From positions 1 to 64,000 of the forward strand of contig JAPZSB010000011.1 in assembly GCA_027531565.1 (NCBI GenBank): 64,000 bases of DNA, read 5' to 3'. The notes below the pieces were generated by a model. It was given only the letters and a program-made list of their open reading frames with translations. It was not told the origin of the DNA and ran no database searches. This DNA is from Beijerinckiaceae bacterium (lineage in GTDB: Bacteria > Pseudomonadota > Alphaproteobacteria > Rhizobiales > Beijerinckiaceae). This document shows, in pieces, positions 52,538 through 60,919 of this stretch (its first letter is position 1; each line of letters begins with the position of its first letter). The position numbers and the translations under genes are program-made.

Positions 52538-52825
52538 CTATCGGCAAGCTTCTTTTAAGATATCATCTACTTTATTGAAGTCATACTTCTTTACATATCG
52601 ACAATAAACGAAAATTAGAGATACAATGAGCACCGAATAGATCGGAAATAATACAAAAAGCAATAATGTTGCGATGACAAAGTTTGTCGGCATGCCAAAA
52701 TAAAACCTGTAAATTGAATAAATTCCTCCAAGTGCAAGCATGAATATAGATACTTTAAGAAATTTCTTAACATAAAAATCGAACGATCGAGCGGAAATGA
52801 TCGCAATTGTGCGATTTTGGATCAT
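52538..52825 (-). CDS. Small AT-rich membrane protein, possible immunity protein
   Basis: A 95-residue protein with two long helices (about residues 25-45 and 50-74), encoded by strikingly AT-rich DNA unlike its flanks. Its ATG overlaps the TGA of the upstream small ORF (ATGA), suggesting co-translation. Small AT-rich membrane proteins directly after an RHS or other polymorphic-toxin C-terminus are commonly immunity proteins; that role here is inference. No family recognised. Confidence 0.6.
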   Translation of the reverse strand: MIQNRTIAIISARSFDFYVKKFLKVSIFMLALGGIYSIYRFYFGMPTNFVIATLLLFVLFPIYSVLIVSLIFVYCRYVKKYDFNKVDDILKEACR

Positions 52826-53034
52826 TGAATATCTCCACCGCCCTCGTTAGGACATGAAGGCAGATTCAACTCCAAGGTGGTGTCACAATCTTTAGCTCGA
52901 TCATTCCTTTCGTTGCCGAGATGATCACGCATGGCGTTTGACGCTAACCTGCCCCTAGCGGCCGAGCCATCGACAACCGCCTCAGCCTGGATTGATGCTG
53001 TCTTTTCAGCCGTAGACCCAGCGAAGCGCGGCAA
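52822..53034 (-). CDS. Short ORF coupled to the membrane protein, possible toxin C-terminal remnant
   Basis: A frame of up to 70 residues (TTG start) ending in a hydrophilic stretch (RDHLGNERNDRAKDCD, then LELNLPSCPNEGG). Its stop overlaps the next gene's ATG. It could be the surviving C-terminal end of an RHS-type effector whose N-terminal part has been lost, consistent with the RHS fragment 520 bp away. No catalytic motif is evident, and its start is uncertain. Confidence 0.35.
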   Translation of the reverse strand: MPRFAGSTAEKTASIQAEAVVDGSAARGRLASNAMRDHLGNERNDRAKDCDTTLELNLPSCPNEGGGDIQ

Positions 53035-53338
53035 CGCTTCCCGGGCCGGGTGAATTCTCCGCCTGGATCATTCACCCCTCCTTTCTAGCGGCTCCCCTTC
53101 CCTTTTCAACCGAAAGATCGGACCTGCCCGGCCTGTGCCGGCAGCGCGGGAACGCCTGCCCCGTGATGCCTTCGCATGGCCTTGGCCGGCCCGGTTTCCA
53201 CCGGGAATCCGCGTCAAAAATTCCATGCCTTCCGGGAGGGAGGCAATTGCGGATTTCCTCGTCCTTTCAACGAATTGACGGTGCTGATGCCCCTAATTCG
53301 GCGCGCACCTCTCTTTCTTAGTTTGGGAGACCGCATTC
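53035..53338. other. Noncoding spacer upstream of the HUH-like gene
   Basis: 304 bp with mixed composition, including a pyrimidine-rich stretch (53090-53110) and a GAATTGACGG sequence at 53272-53281 that could include a -35 element for the rightward gene. I see no supported gene. Confidence 0.5.
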
Positions 53339-53884
53339 ATGCGCACCCGCAAGCCCAGCAAGGCCCTCACCCATATCGACGTGCCGTTCCTGTTCGACGC
53401 CTGGCACCGCGCCTGTCATATGGGCCGGCCGCTCAACGTCTTCATCACGGTTCGCCCTGATGGCGTGGACGAACTCACCATCGACCAGCGTTGCCGGATC
53501 TTCCTCCGGATCAAGAAGAACTACACCGAATTCGCGCGCCGGCACGGTTTCCCGCCGACCTTCCTCTGGACGCGGGAAATCTCGAAAACGGGAACCGGCG
53601 AGCATTTGCACCTGTTGTGCCATGCGCCCTCGCCTCGCGTGGCGCGCCTGATCGGCTGTGCTGTCACCTGGCTTCCCGGCACCCGGGAGATCGATGCCCG
53701 CCGGGCCTCGCAAGCCATCCGCAGGACCTCTCGCGGCAAGCTCCGCTCCGCCATCACCTACATCCTGAAGCAGATGACCCCGCAGGCGAACTTCCGGCGG
53801 CATTATTCCCGCAGGCCCGGGGGCACCATTCACGGGGATCGGTGCGGCGCCTCGCAAAACCTGCGGAAAGGTCGCGTGCGATGA
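53339..53884 (+). CDS. Putative HUH-family nuclease (Rep/transposase-like)
   Basis: A 181-residue basic protein. PLNVFITVRP (residues 31-40) resembles the first conserved strand of rolling-circle Rep proteins. TGTGEHLHLLCH carries the HUH metal motif (H89-L-H91), and ITYILKQ offers a Y141-x-x-K144 nucleophile motif, in the correct order. It ends with RCGASQNLRKGR. Such proteins nick DNA at hairpins in plasmids, phages and transposons. A second gene follows after 32 bp. A piece of its 3' end recurs at 55079. The function is inferred from the motifs. Confidence 0.65.
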   Translation: MRTRKPSKALTHIDVPFLFDAWHRACHMGRPLNVFITVRPDGVDELTIDQRCRIFLRIKKNYTEFARRHGFPPTFLWTREISKTGTGEHLHLLCHAPSPRVARLIGCAVTWLPGTREIDARRASQAIRRTSRGKLRSAITYILKQMTPQANFRRHYSRRPGGTIHGDRCGASQNLRKGRVR

Positions 53885-53921
53885 TGTAGAATCACCAAAT
53901 CGGAAAGGAGGCCACCATGCC
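53836..53921. repeat. Duplicated segment, copy A (pairs with 55079-55164)
   Basis: From GGATCGGTGCGGCGCCTCGC to the start of the next gene, these 86 bp match 55079-55164 with scattered substitutions. They include the last 16 or so codons of the HUH-like gene and the ribosome site of the downstream gene. The similarity resumes beyond, at 54190-54463 versus 55166-55512. Confidence 0.8.
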
Positions 53922-54432
53922 CTCGGTTTGCGTTGAAGACGGATTGGTCCTTGCCATCCATCGCCATGTCGCGGGTGCCCTCAGCAGCCCCGCCGGAGAG
54001 GCCTCGGGCCTCTGGATATGGACGGAAGACGAGCGGCAGGTGGCCTCGGTTTCCTACCGCCTCGAACGCCTGGAGCCCGATATGGCGCGGCTGCACCTAC
54101 GTTACACATTGGATGGCGAGGCAATGGCCTATCCCGTCACGCTGGTGGCGGAGCCATGCCGGTTCGGAGGCAACCGCTGGTTCGCCCTATGCCCGCGCCT
54201 GGGGACGCGTGTGGCCAAGCTTTACCTGCCGCCGGGTGGCAAGCGATTTCTCGCCCGCAAGGCCTGGCGCATCGCCTATCGCTCACAGAATGCCAGCTCG
54301 ACCTTTGACCGCCTCTGCATCAGCCGTGACCGGCTTCTCTCGCGCAAACTGCAATCCCGGGACCCGGATTTACCGCTGAAGCCCAAATGGATGCGGCGCT
54401 TCGGGCCGGAGCTGCTGCAGGGGATCTGTTAA
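53917..54432 (+). CDS. HUH-associated hypothetical protein
   Basis: A 171-residue protein, start ATG behind GGAAAGGAGG. The N-terminal half is beta-rich; the C-terminal half contains RWFALCPRLGTRVAKLYLPP, GGKRFLARKAWRIAYRSQ and KLQSRDPDLPLKPKWMRR, a pattern I associate with widespread uncharacterised alphaproteobacterial proteins. Compared with the remnant at 55160-55482 it lacks 24 residues between two MRR motifs near the C-terminus, an in-frame deletion. It probably forms a module with the HUH-like gene. Function unknown. Confidence 0.65.
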   Translation: MPSVCVEDGLVLAIHRHVAGALSSPAGEASGLWIWTEDERQVASVSYRLERLEPDMARLHLRYTLDGEAMAYPVTLVAEPCRFGGNRWFALCPRLGTRVAKLYLPPGGKRFLARKAWRIAYRSQNASSTFDRLCISRDRLLSRKLQSRDPDLPLKPKWMRRFGPELLQGIC

Positions 54433-54553
54433 ACGCGGTTAGGCAGGGAATTTCGGGGGAATAGTAGGCACAAGGGGGACAGAGGCGGACAGGCCATTTA
54501 CGCTTACTGTCGGCGACTTGCCGATACTCTCACCCCAACTTGCCTGCCCTTTT

Positions 54554-54871
54554 TCAGAATATATAATAGCTCTTCCATACCATTAGCCCCACGATACCAT
54601 AGGTTGCCAAAAAACTATAAACCAAGAGAGACCAATGGAGCGATCTGTGAGATTGAAAGAATGATCTAAATACAAAAACACTTGCGAGCATTAATACAGA
54701 GTGCATTGATAAAGAAAATATCAGCGCAGCATCTTTTATAAAAGAAAAAAATCTTGGATAGATGTATTCATATCCATTATATGCCACGCTTGATTCATAA
54801 TATTTAATAATAAAAATCAAGAAAATTACCAGAATAAATAAGCAATGGGCGGCAGTTATCTTGTTCAACAT
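54554..54871 (-). CDS. AT-rich membrane protein, function unknown
   Basis: A 105-residue protein with three helices (about residues 7-24, 46-70 and 80-100) in very AT-rich DNA. It is similar in character to, but not obviously homologous with, the membrane protein at 52538-52825. No clear ribosome site precedes the ATG. It lies between the two copies of the HUH-module repeat, as if inserted there. It may be an orphan immunity protein; this is a guess. Confidence 0.5.
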   Translation of the reverse strand: MLNKITAAHCLFILVIFLIFIIKYYESSVAYNGYEYIYPRFFSFIKDAALIFSLSMHSVLMLASVFVFRSFFQSHRSLHWSLLVYSFLATYGIVGLMVWKSYYIF

Positions 54872-55078
54872 GAAAATGAGGGCTCGGCAATTTGGTTAAA
54901 TTTGTGCTGGAGAACTAGCTGCGTTCCCGCTATGTCGTTAATACATTCCAACCTCCTATTACAAGAGGGGTCGCTGAATTTTCACACAAGAGCACAGGGG
55001 CACTGTCGGAGGAACATCAGCTTGCCGCTGTCGATGGAGTACGCCGAGGACCGACCCTACAAGCAAGGAAACGACATC

Positions 55079-55164
55079 GGATCGGTGCGGCGCCTCGCAC
55101 AACCTGCGGAAAGGCCGCTTTCGATGATGTAAAATCACCAAATCGGAAAGGCGGCACCCATGCC
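55079..55164. repeat. Duplicated segment, copy B
   Basis: The second copy of the 86-bp segment at 53836-53921. It carries only the tail of the HUH-like gene, then the ribosome site and ATGCC of the partner gene, after which the sequence jumps to the partner gene's middle. Confidence 0.8.
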
Positions 55165-55482
55165 TTCTGCCCGCGCCTAGGGACGCGTGTGGCCAGGATT
55201 TACCTGCCGCCGGGTGGCAAGCGCTTCCTTGCCCGCAAGGCGTGGCGCATCGCCTATCGCTCACAGAATGCCAGCTCGACCTTTGACCGCCTCTGCATCA
55301 GCCGTGACCGGCTTCTCTCGCGCAAACTGCAATCCCGGGACCCGGATTTACCGCTGAAGCCCAAATGGATGCGCCGCCGGACTTATGAAGCGCATCTCGA
55401 CCGGCTCGGCCATCTGCACACCCGGATGGACGTAGAGATGATGCGGCGATTTGCACCGGACGTGCTGGCGGGGATCGGGTGA
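55160..55482 (+). pseudogene. Truncated copy of the HUH-associated gene
   Basis: The original start codon (ATG at 55160) is joined, out of frame, to the middle of the gene after a deletion of roughly 270 bp and soon hits a TAG. The downstream frame (from 55189) still encodes ARIYLPPGGKRFLARKAWRI and onward with near-identity to the 53917 gene. It keeps the C-terminal segment RTYEAHLDRLGHLHTRMDVE that the other copy lost. Together the two broken copies reveal the ancestral full-length protein. Confidence 0.75.
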
Positions 55483-55661
55483 GCGCGGTTAGGGAAAGAA
55501 TTTCGGGGGCGGGGCGGGATTAAAGCGAACGACAGTCGCATAGCAATATCCACGAGGAATGCCGCAAGCGGCAGCGGCGTGGACTTCCCATATGCCGAAG
55601 CATAATCTACGAATGGGGGCGCATCGTCATCTAAACTTGGCTTCTTTGTGAGGACATCACC

Positions 55662-58109
55662 GTGAACGACAGCGCTCTGCAAAGGCTGGCTCACAGCATG
55701 CTCGACGGAAGCGCCGTTTTGTTTGTTGGTGCTGGCCTCTCATTCTTATCAAAAAACAAAAATAACCAGCCAATCCCAAACGGCGAGCAGCTAAGGAATA
55801 CACTTCAAATTGAATCGGAAGCCACCAAGCCACATCCGCTCGACAAGATCTCCAACTACTTTGTTAAAAAAAAGGGCAGTACAGCGCTCTATGACCTTCT
55901 ACAAACCGCACTAAAGGTCAAAAGCGTTGATAGGCGACTGACAGAATTATACCAATTGCCATGGCGTCGAATCTACACAACTAATTACGACGATGCAATC
56001 GAGATTGCGCGCAAACCGGCCCGCGGAGCCCATCCCTACACAATTTCTCAGAAAGCCATTTCAATTCCTGATGGAGCGGTCATACACATTAATGGATTCA
56101 TCGATGCAGTCACCCCCCAAACAGTCTCATCCGATCTCAAGCTAACAGACTTCAGCTACGCGAATTCGAATTTCGAAGAAAACAGCGATTGGAATCAGTT
56201 ATTTCGCAACGACCTTCGCGTTGCAAGAGCAATAGTATTTGCTGGATACAGCCTATCCGATCTCGATATAACGCGCATTCTTATCTCCGAATCTGCCTTA
56301 CGAGAGAAGACACTCATTTATATCGCTCCAGATGCGGACGATGTTGAAATAAGCTCTCTAGATCCTTATGGCGCCGTGATTTCTACTGGGATCGAATCGC
56401 TCTTTCTCTTAATTGACGAAGCACGCAAGACGTATGAGCGCCCGGCAGTACGTGAGGTATTTTATTCTCTCGCCGATCTTTCAGAAGAAGAGAAAGCCTT
56501 ACCCCGGCGACCTGGAAAGTCTAATGCCATAAAGATACACGAGCAACTAGTTTACGGAACTGTACATTTATCGGAAATAATATCGGGCGCCTTCGTATTC
56601 GAAAAAGTTCCGTTTAATACTCCAAGAGACGCAGTTATAAGAGCAGCAGAAAGCTCAATTCGGGGCGACTCTCGAGATATTGCGATCGTTGGCGGCATTG
56701 CATCAGGAAAGTCCTTTGCCGCGCTCCAATTTGCTGAGCGGTTAATTTCTGCTGGGTATCGCGTTTTTTGGGTAAAAGATGCACGACGGCTTGCAGCTGA
56801 TCTGAGCACCCTGACAAAGCTTCCCGGAAAGGTCTGCTTGATAGTTGATGGATATGGGCGATATTTAGACGAAGTGCGCGACTATGCCCGGCAAAGACCG
56901 GCAGAGCATTTAATGTTGCTAACAGAGCGTTCGGCAACCCACGAAGTGGTATGGCCCGTGCTCCGATCCCATTTGTTCTCCGGGACAATACCGGAGATTG
57001 TGCTTGACCACCTCACTCATGCCGAATCCAAAGGTTTAGACGATCTGGTTAATTTTGCAGGCTTGTGGCCCGAGGACTTGGCGGGAAAAACAGCCGCACA
57101 GAGAATTAACTTTATCGTCAACGATCTTGAGTCCTCATTGTATAGACTGCTTTTAGAGATCTTGAGATCTAAAAAAGTCCAAGCAGAGATCGAATCTTTA
57201 TTGACGCCACTCAGAAGTGATGCTGATGCGCATCGTTTTTTTGCAACCGCGTTTATTGTTAGCATTCTTGGATACAATTTTTGGATAAATGACTGGCAGT
57301 CTTTCTATAAAATAAAGAATGCTAGAGAAGTTCTAAGAAACTACTCTGAACATGTTGGTCATTTTGTGCTGATTGACTCGTCCTCTATTCGTCCGAGGTC
57401 TAGCGTTGCCAGCCTATTTATGCTACAAAATTATGTCGATGACGCCACGGTATGCGAGTGCCTGTCTGATGTATACGAAGTCGCCGTTTCTAACACATAT
57501 GGCGATCAGGAGTTTGAGCAAGCAAAATATGACTTAATACGCTACAATAAAATTGAGCCATTGTTTGACGACAATAAAAAATTAAGGACAATCACGAATT
57601 ACTATGAGATGATCCGAGCAATTGGAGAAACAAGAAATAACCCAGACTATTGGCTACAATATGGAATTGCTTGCACAATTGCAGGATCGTTGGAAGTAGC
57701 CCAGTCCGCCTTCAACAATGCGTACGCTAGAGAAAAGGCTCGGAAATTGCCTAATACGATTAAAATAGACAATTATTATGCTCGCTTCCTTTTGGAGAAG
57801 TCAGCGGCTACCGATGATCCTGCTGCAGCATTCGATTCTTTTAGAGAAGGCGTGGGCCTCCTTTTGAAGCAGATATTTCGTGACGACAATAGGCACTACC
57901 CTTTTAAGGCGGGACGATCTTTGTCGGAAATTGCCGCTCGCCATTTAGATCAATGGAGTCAAACACAAAAGACTGCGTTCGTTGGAAACTGCAGATCGCT
58001 TCTTACAAAGGCAGAAGACTGGCAAAAACGCAATGGACCTGGACAGCCCGACGTTATAATACTAATTCGCGAGACGAGAAACATTATCGAAAAATTCTCA
58101 ACCTATTAA
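55662..58109 (+). CDS. SIR2-STAND NTPase, Avs5-like anti-phage defence protein
   Basis: An 815-residue protein in AT-rich DNA. Residues 1-260 are a SIR2-like NADase domain: VLFVGAGLS (residues 19-27), YTTNYDD (106-112; Asn109 and Asp111 are catalytic-type), VIHINGFID (His143) and FAGYSLSD. Residues 330-560 form a P-loop NTPase: Walker A VGGIASGKS (344-352), Walker B CLIVDG (393-398). The C-terminal 250 residues are helical with a TPR-like repeat (about 665-715), a probable sensor. Known SIR2-STAND proteins deplete NAD+ on phage sensing. The start is GTG, behind GAGG. Confidence 0.85.
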   Translation: MNDSALQRLAHSMLDGSAVLFVGAGLSFLSKNKNNQPIPNGEQLRNTLQIESEATKPHPLDKISNYFVKKKGSTALYDLLQTALKVKSVDRRLTELYQLPWRRIYTTNYDDAIEIARKPARGAHPYTISQKAISIPDGAVIHINGFIDAVTPQTVSSDLKLTDFSYANSNFEENSDWNQLFRNDLRVARAIVFAGYSLSDLDITRILISESALREKTLIYIAPDADDVEISSLDPYGAVISTGIESLFLLIDEARKTYERPAVREVFYSLADLSEEEKALPRRPGKSNAIKIHEQLVYGTVHLSEIISGAFVFEKVPFNTPRDAVIRAAESSIRGDSRDIAIVGGIASGKSFAALQFAERLISAGYRVFWVKDARRLAADLSTLTKLPGKVCLIVDGYGRYLDEVRDYARQRPAEHLMLLTERSATHEVVWPVLRSHLFSGTIPEIVLDHLTHAESKGLDDLVNFAGLWPEDLAGKTAAQRINFIVNDLESSLYRLLLEILRSKKVQAEIESLLTPLRSDADAHRFFATAFIVSILGYNFWINDWQSFYKIKNAREVLRNYSEHVGHFVLIDSSSIRPRSSVASLFMLQNYVDDATVCECLSDVYEVAVSNTYGDQEFEQAKYDLIRYNKIEPLFDDNKKLRTITNYYEMIRAIGETRNNPDYWLQYGIACTIAGSLEVAQSAFNNAYAREKARKLPNTIKIDNYYARFLLEKSAATDDPAAAFDSFREGVGLLLKQIFRDDNRHYPFKAGRSLSEIAARHLDQWSQTQKTAFVGNCRSLLTKAEDWQKRNGPGQPDVIILIRETRNIIEKFSTY

Positions 58110-58328
58110 ATGTCTAGCCGATGTTATGCAGATTTTTTGATAGACCAGCACCCGCACTCAAGTGGGCTTTTAGTTCCTAAACAACAATTTGGCTCCCAAA
58201 GCCCCCCCACATCCCCCGCCGTCCACCCGCATCCACCCCCAGCCAGCAAAAATGTTGGTCTTTTTGTTGGTCTTTTGTAAATCACACGAATTTTTCCGAT
58301 TTAAAATCAGACATATAATTTGATAGTG

Positions 58329-58348
58329 CGACCCCCTCATCCGCACCA
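58329..58348. other. attR: imperfect copy of the tRNA-Thr 3' end
   Basis: CGACCCCCTCATCCGCACCA differs from the tRNA-Thr end (52075-52095) by one substitution and one missing G. It marks the right boundary of the island; beyond it the GC-rich chromosomal sequence and riboswitch resume. Confidence 0.75.
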
Positions 58349-58481
58349 GGCCATCCCCGTTCCGCGAATCGTGTCCGCCGGAATGTCTGGCCAGACCGCC
58401 GGCGGCAGCACACACGGGAAGTGCCGCCCCCTCCCGGCGAGATGCCTTGACTGATCCGCCGGGTCTGCTAGGCATCCGCCT

Positions 58482-58662
58482 GCGGAAGAGTTCAGCCGGT
58501 TCGCCGGCTGGCGCCGAAGGAGCAACCGCCCCGGAAACTCTCAGGCCCCGAGACCGCACCCGTTTCTGACTCTGAAAAGTGGAGCTGCCGCTCCCGCCGA
58601 TGGTGTAAGCCGCCCCTGAGGAACAGGGCCGGTGATGCTCTCAGGCCAATGACAGAGGGGGC
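58482..58662 (+). promoter_or_regulatory. Tandem glycine riboswitch
   Basis: Two glycine aptamers in series. Aptamer 1 (58482-58557) has GCGCCGAAGGAGCAACCGCC and GGAAACTCTCAGG, closed by GCGG/CCGC. Aptamer 2 (58570-58657) has CCGATGGTGTAAGCCGCCCC, GCTCTCAGG and GACAGAGG, closed by CTCTG/CAGAG. These match the consensus of the gcvT-type riboswitch. Immediately after, GGCTCC-GCCCG (58660-58670) can pair with CGGGC (58683-58687) and GGAGCC (58692-58697), covering the AAGGAG ribosome site of dadA. Confidence 0.95.
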
Positions 58663-58703
58663 TCCGCCCGGCGCCGTGTGCGCGGGCTCAAGGAGCCATT
58701 GTC

Positions 58704-59969
58704 ATGTCTGCTTCCCGTCCTGAATCCGTCGCCGTCATCGGCGCCGGCATCACCGGCATTACCACCGCCTACAGCCTGATGAAGCGCGGCTGCCGCGTCA
58801 CCGTCTTCGATCGCCAGCCCTATGCGGCGATGGAAACCTCCTTCGCCAATGGTGGCCAGCTCTCGGCCTCGAATGCCGAGGTCTGGAACAGCTGGGCCAC
58901 GGTGCTCAAGGGCATCAAGTGGATGATGGAGCCCGGCGCGCCGCTGCTGGTGAACCCCAGGCCCTCCTGGCACAAGATTTCCTGGATGGGCGAGTTCATC
59001 GCCTCGATTCCGAAATACGAGGAGAACACCGTCACCACCGCCCGTCTCGCCATCGAGGCCCGGGCCTATCTGAAGGCGATGGCGGAGGCCGAGGGAATCG
59101 ATTTCGACTGCGAGACGCGGGGGATCCTGCATTTCTACGAAACGAAGAAGGATTTCGACGCCGCTGCCCGTGTCAGCGCGCTCCTCGCCAAGGGCGGGCT
59201 GGAGCGCCGCGCCGTGACGCCATCGGAGATCCGGTCCATCGAGCCGGCCCTGCGCGGCGAGTATTACGGCGGCTTCTACACCCCGTCGGATTTTACCGGC
59301 GACATCCACAAATTCACCATCGGCCTTGCCGGGGCCTGCGAGCGGCAGGGCGTTTCGATGCGCTTCTCGACCGAGATCCTGTCGACCGCCGCCGGCAGCA
59401 ATGATGTGACGCTGGTCACGCGCTCCACCGAACCCACGCTGGATGGCAGCCTGCACCCGGAGCAGGTCGAGACCTTCGACAAGGTGATCGTCTGCGGCGG
59501 CGTGATGTCCCGCGCGATTGCCAGCGGCTTCGGGGATCGGGTCAATGTCTATCCCGTGAAGGGCTATTCGATCACCGTCAGCTTGGCCGAAAAGGCCGAT
59601 CAGGAGGCCGCGCCCTGGGTCAGCCTGCTCGACGACAAGGCCAAGATCGTCACCAGCCGCCTCGGCCCGACCCGCTTCCGCGTGGCCGGCACGGCCGAGT
59701 TCAACGGCTATAACCGCGATATCCGCGCCGCCCGCATCGCACCGCTGATCGCCTGGTGCCGGGTGCATTTCCCCGGCATGAGCACACGGCAGAGCGTGCC
59801 CTGGGCCGGCCTCCGCCCGATGATGCCGGACATGATGCCGCGCGTGATGCGTGGCCGGAACCCGCGCGTCTTCTACAATACCGGCCACGGCCATCTCGGC
59901 TGGACGCTCTCCGCCGCGACGGCCGATGCCGTCGGCGCGCTCGTGACAGCCCGGCCGAATGCCGCCTGA
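58704..59969 (+). CDS. dadA: D-amino acid dehydrogenase / glycine-oxidising flavoprotein
   Basis: A 421-residue DAO-family enzyme that oxidises D-amino acids (classically D-alanine) or glycine to the keto acid and ammonia. The FAD motif is VAVIGAGITGITTAYSLMKR (residues 9-28), then TSFANGGQLSAS, typical of DadA, and C-terminal FYNTGHGHLGWTLSAATADA. Control by a glycine riboswitch suggests glycine or a glycine-linked amino acid as inducer or substrate. The AAGGAG ribosome site lies 8 bp before the ATG, inside the expression platform. Confidence 0.94.
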   Translation: MSASRPESVAVIGAGITGITTAYSLMKRGCRVTVFDRQPYAAMETSFANGGQLSASNAEVWNSWATVLKGIKWMMEPGAPLLVNPRPSWHKISWMGEFIASIPKYEENTVTTARLAIEARAYLKAMAEAEGIDFDCETRGILHFYETKKDFDAAARVSALLAKGGLERRAVTPSEIRSIEPALRGEYYGGFYTPSDFTGDIHKFTIGLAGACERQGVSMRFSTEILSTAAGSNDVTLVTRSTEPTLDGSLHPEQVETFDKVIVCGGVMSRAIASGFGDRVNVYPVKGYSITVSLAEKADQEAAPWVSLLDDKAKIVTSRLGPTRFRVAGTAEFNGYNRDIRAARIAPLIAWCRVHFPGMSTRQSVPWAGLRPMMPDMMPRVMRGRNPRVFYNTGHGHLGWTLSAATADAVGALVTARPNAA

Positions 59970-60070
59970 CGAGCGGCGGCAAGCTGAACGGAAAGGGCCG
60001 CCTCGCGGCGGCCCTCGCAGGATCACGTGCAACCCGGCTCACCAGGCCAGGCACTCAATAGGCCAGATGC

Positions 60071-60919
60071 TCAATAGGCCATGAGCAGCGGCACATGGGC
60101 GTTCTGGGTCAGTTCCACGGTCACGCCACCGAACAGGAATTCCTTGATCCGGGAATGCCCGAACCCGCCCATCACGATGAGGTCGGCGCCGGTTTCCACC
60201 GCATGCCGGTCCAGAACGGCACCGACCGATTCCCCCACCACCGTCTTCTCGACCAGCTTCGTCTCGATCCCCTTGCGGGCGAGATGATGGGCGAGATCGG
60301 CGCCGGGCAGCATCCGGTCGAGGGGTTTCTCGCCGGAAACAACCACGATATCCGCCTGTGTGATGCCCGGAAACAGATGCGCCATGTCACTGACGGCGCG
60401 GGCGGCATGAGGCGAGCCATCCCAGCCGATCACGGCGCGCTGGAAGGACCCCTTGGGGATGGCCCGCGGCGAGGCGACGAGGATCGGCCGGCCCGAGTGG
60501 AACAGCGCCTCCTCGAGGATCAGACCGGTCACGTCGAGAACGGCCTTGGGCTGGTCGACGATGATCAGGTCGGTCGCACGCGCCTGCCGGACAGCCCGGG
60601 CCGCAGCTTCCTCGAGAAGGTCATGCGTCATCTCGACATGGGCCGATAGCCCGGCAGCGGCAATCTGGGCCTTGGCCTCGACGATGAGCTTCTCGCCCTC
60701 CGTCAGCGCACGCTGGTTGAGGTCGGCCATCATCGGCGCCACATAGGAGGAACCCAGCAGCGAGAACGGGACATGGGCCTTGGGCGTGATGACCGTGACG
60801 CCGAGATAGGCGCCGGCCGCTTCGGCGAGCTTCGCGCTGGCCGACAGGGCGGCGGACCGCGCCTCGTCGGCAACGCGGATGATGCAATGGACCGAAGCGA
60901 GTGACTTGGTTGTTGGCAT
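60071..60919 (-). CDS. Tandem universal stress protein (two UspA domains)
   Basis: A 282-residue protein with two UspA-type domains. The second has the nucleotide-binding pattern IVMGGFGHSRIKEFLFGGVT (G-x2-G-x-S...G-x-V-T) near the C-terminus, and the first is more degenerate (LIIVDQPKAVLDV). Such proteins respond to starvation and oxidative stress. It is convergent with dadA and separated from it by about 100 bp. The start is the ATG at 60919, behind a GGGAGGTAAG ribosome site on the minus strand. Confidence 0.92.
   Translation of the reverse strand: MPTTKSLASVHCIIRVADEARSAALSASAKLAEAAGAYLGVTVITPKAHVPFSLLGSSYVAPMMADLNQRALTEGEKLIVEAKAQIAAAGLSAHVEMTHDLLEEAAARAVRQARATDLIIVDQPKAVLDVTGLILEEALFHSGRPILVASPRAIPKGSFQRAVIGWDGSPHAARAVSDMAHLFPGITQADIVVVSGEKPLDRMLPGADLAHHLARKGIETKLVEKTVVGESVGAVLDRHAVETGADLIVMGGFGHSRIKEFLFGGVTVELTQNAHVPLLMAY

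Larger units (their letters stand above)
52096..58348. mobile_element. Integrated genomic island at tRNA-Thr, with defence gene
   Basis: A 6.25-kb insert between the tRNA-Thr 3' end and its imperfect copy. It differs from the rest of the window: several genes are AT-rich, codon usage changes, and content is accessory (RHS remnant, immunity-like membrane proteins, putative HUH nuclease, duplicated and decayed genes, SIR2-STAND defence gene). No tyrosine integrase gene remains. A direct repeat TGTTGGTCTTTT (twice in 58253-58278) and an AT-rich stretch precede the right end. It appears immobile now or mobilised in trans. Confidence 0.8.

Noticed and set aside
52328-52558. Possible IS-transposase fragment near the RHS remnant
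   Set aside because: A phrase such as NLLTRWSGP hinted at a transposase or another remnant in one frame, but I could not match it to a family, and other frames are equally open.
58170-58559. Minus-strand frame across the island's right end and into the riboswitch
   Set aside because: It overlaps the attR copy and the glycine riboswitch leader and has no integrase motif; I looked there specifically for a tyrosine recombinase.
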